Both the position numbers and the translations under genes were made by a program. Positions 62,045 to 64,000 of a stretch of 64,000 nucleotides of DNA are shown here, in pieces. Where the stretch lies: positions 90,275,558-90,339,557 of the forward strand of contig CM054178.1 in NCBI GenBank assembly GCA_028829895.1, written 5' to 3'. Each line of letters opens with the position of its first letter. Position 1 is the first letter of the stretch. Origin of the DNA: Sinotaia quadrata (Eukaryota > Mollusca > Gastropoda > Architaenioglossa > Viviparidae). The notes under the pieces were generated by a model that worked only from the letters and a program-made list of their open reading frames with translations, was not told the origin of the DNA and made no database searches.

Positions 62045-63165
62045 AAGTAAGGTTAAAGTGCTCCTTGATGTTATGCTACCACTAACTAGTATAGCCTCAG
62101 TGCTTCGTGATGTGACTTGCCATGCTACCACTGACTAGTACAGCTACAGTGCTTCTTCATGTGACTTGACATGCTACCTCTGACTAGTATAGCTACAGTG
62201 CTTCTTCATGTGACTTGCTATGCTACCTCTGACTAGTATAGCTACAGTGCTTCTTCATGTGACTTGCCATGCTACCACTGACTAGTACAGCTACAGTGCT
62301 TCTTCATGTGACTTGCCATGCTACCTCTGACTAGTACAGCTACAGTGCTTCTTCATGTGACTTGCCATGCTACCTCTGACTAGTATAGCTACAGTGCTTC
62401 TTCATGTGACTTGCCATGCTACCACTGACTAGTACAGCTACAGTGCTTCTTCATGTGACTTGCCATGCTACCTCTGACTAGTATAGCTACAGTGCTTCTT
62501 CATGTGACTTGCCATGCTACCTCTGACTAGTATAGCTACAGTGCTTCTTCATGTGACTTGCCATGCTACCACTGACTAGTACAGCTACAGTGCTTCTTCA
62601 TGTGACTTGACATGCTACCTCTGACTAGTATAGCTACAGTGCTTCTTCATGTGACTTGCCATGCTACCTCTGACTAGTATAGCTACAGTGCTTCTTCATG
62701 TGACTTGCCATGCTACCACTGACTAGTACAGCTACAGTGCTTCTTCATGTGACTTGCCATGCTACCTCTGACTAGTACAGCTACAGTGCTTCTTCATGTG
62801 ACTTGCCATGCTACCTCTGACTAGTATAGCTACAGTGCTTCTTCATGTGACTTGCTATGCTACCTCTGACTAGTATAGCTACAGTGCTTCTTCATGTGAC
62901 TTGCCATGCTACCACTGACTAGTACAGCTACAGTGCTTCTTCATGTGACTTGCCATGCTACCTCTGACTAGTATAGCTACAGTGCTTCTTCATGTGACTT
63001 GCCATGCTACCACTGACTAGTACAGCTACAGTGCTTCTTCATGTGACTTGCCATGCTACCTCTGATTAGTATAGCTACAGTGCTTTGTGGTTAACTTGCC
63101 AATCTACCACTGACTAGTAAAGCTACAGTGCTTCACGGTGTGTTTTGCCATGCTACCATGGCTAC
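62045..63165. repeat. 50-bp minisatellite, about 22 units, with ordered variants
   Basis: The unit is CTGACTAGTATAGCTACAGT, GCTTCTTCATGTGACTTGCC and ATGCTACCTC. Two linked variants alternate (CCTCTGACTAGTATAG and CCACTGACTAGTACAG), with a third recombinant (CCTCTGACTAGTACAG), hinting at higher-order units. The ends are decayed. Confidence 0.97.
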
Positions 63166-63177
63166 AGTGCTTCATGC

Positions 63178-63525
63178 TACCAGTGCTACACTAATAACAG
63201 AATAATGTTAAATGTCAAATTAGGTTCATTACTAGTGCTACACTAATAACAAAATAATGCTGAATGTCAAATAAGGTCACTAGTGCCACACTAATAATAA
63301 AATAATGCTGAATGTCAAATAAGGTCACTAGTGCCACACTAATAACAAAATAATGCTGAATGTCAAATAAGGTCACTAATGCCACACTAATAATCTAATA
63401 ATAAAATAATGCTGAATGTCAAATAAGGTCACTAGTGCCATACTAATAACAAAGTAATGCTGAATGTCAAATAAGGTCACTAGTCCTACACTAATAACAA
63501 AATAATATTGAAAATAATGTCAAAA
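63178..63525. repeat. 48-bp minisatellite, about 7 units
   Basis: AATAATGCTGAATGTCAAAT, AAGGTCACTAGTGCCACACT and AATAACAA recur every 48 bp (63301, 63349), with one longer unit near 63395. Confidence 0.95.
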
Positions 63526-64000
63526 TAGTGCTATATTTTTGAGACAACTTGTATAAGCATAATAAAAGTATGTTAACATTTAGTGTGGGCAAATTTCATG
63601 AAAAAGAAAACATTTAATAGTGTATTATGAAACACACAATTCACAATGTGTGAATTAAATTGAGTCCACTCTTATATACAGTATTATTCCATTTCTCATA
63701 ATAACATAAAAGAAAAATAAATAAATTTCCTTAATAAATATTTTCCTTTAAAATCTTATTTTCATCAAATATAAATATTCTTGATGTAAAAATTCAAGAG
63801 TTTTCAAGGAATATGTAAACGTTAAAAGACTAATCAAGTAGCAGTGGTGCTTGTTTTAAGTGCAAACAAGTGAAAAAAATGGGGGGAAACAATGCTAAAC
63901 AAAGGCAATTGCTACTGACCCTACACAGAGAGGTCAAGGGCCACAGTAGACAATAAACCTTGATAAAACCAAGAAAAACTAAAGACACATATATTAACCT
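63526..64000. other. No gene recognised
   Basis: AT-rich right flank with no recognisable feature. Confidence 0.4.

Overview
The window is metazoan nuclear DNA, AT-rich and extremely rich in repeats. The visible genes have short exons in kilobase-scale introns with GT/AG junctions, and there are no operons or ribosome-binding sites. The mix of R4/Dong-like non-LTR elements, a BED-finger hAT transposon, solo-LTR-like insertions and very dense minisatellites suggests a lophotrochozoan, probably a mollusc. That placement is an inference; no lineage-specific marker was identified.

The main gene is a rhodopsin-class (class A) G-protein-coupled receptor on the + strand. Six exons were recognised: 11731-11891, 16237-16398, 22530-22792, 24457-24740, 27221-27819 and 36325-36522. 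All phases agree, and joined they give 554 residues plus a stop. They run from the end of TM1 (GN motif) through LAVAD (TM2), ERY (TM3), the TM4 Trp, the TM5 Pro, a very long third intracellular loop (about 265 residues), TM6 and NPVLY (TM7) to a short tail. The N-terminus and the first half of TM1 lie in one or more upstream exons not found here. Several exon edges are embedded in tandem repeats. The clearest case is the TM7 exon, whose splice-acceptor edge is repeated at 85 bp upstream and whose stop-codon edge is repeated at 62 bp downstream.

Mobile DNA fills much of the rest. An R4/Dong-like non-LTR family (reverse transcriptase plus restriction-enzyme-like endonuclease) has one long intact ORF at 43189-46332 (-), a decayed head-to-tail copy at 46423-49925 (-) and several fragments at 5.9-6.5 kb and 13.0-16.0 kb. 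Nearly all of these are bounded by (TAA)n/(TTA)n. A hAT element (29387-33462) has a perfect 8-bp target duplication, an internal tandem duplication, a nested 1.6-kb solo-LTR-like insertion with its own 5-bp duplication, and a transposase broken by one frameshift. A related solo-LTR-like element lies at 38130-39831. A second dispersed LTR-like family ('family B') recurs at about 19.4, 23.0-23.9, 25.7-26.2, 50.6-52.3 and 59.4-60.1 kb.

Near the right end, a minus-strand open segment (59174-59428) resembles the C-terminal part of a PLAT domain (polycystin-1/LOXHD1 type). It may be one exon of a neighbouring gene. More than twenty different minisatellite arrays, most with 34-70 bp units, and many microsatellites occupy the introns and flanks. 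No tRNA, rRNA, CRISPR array or complete second host gene was seen.
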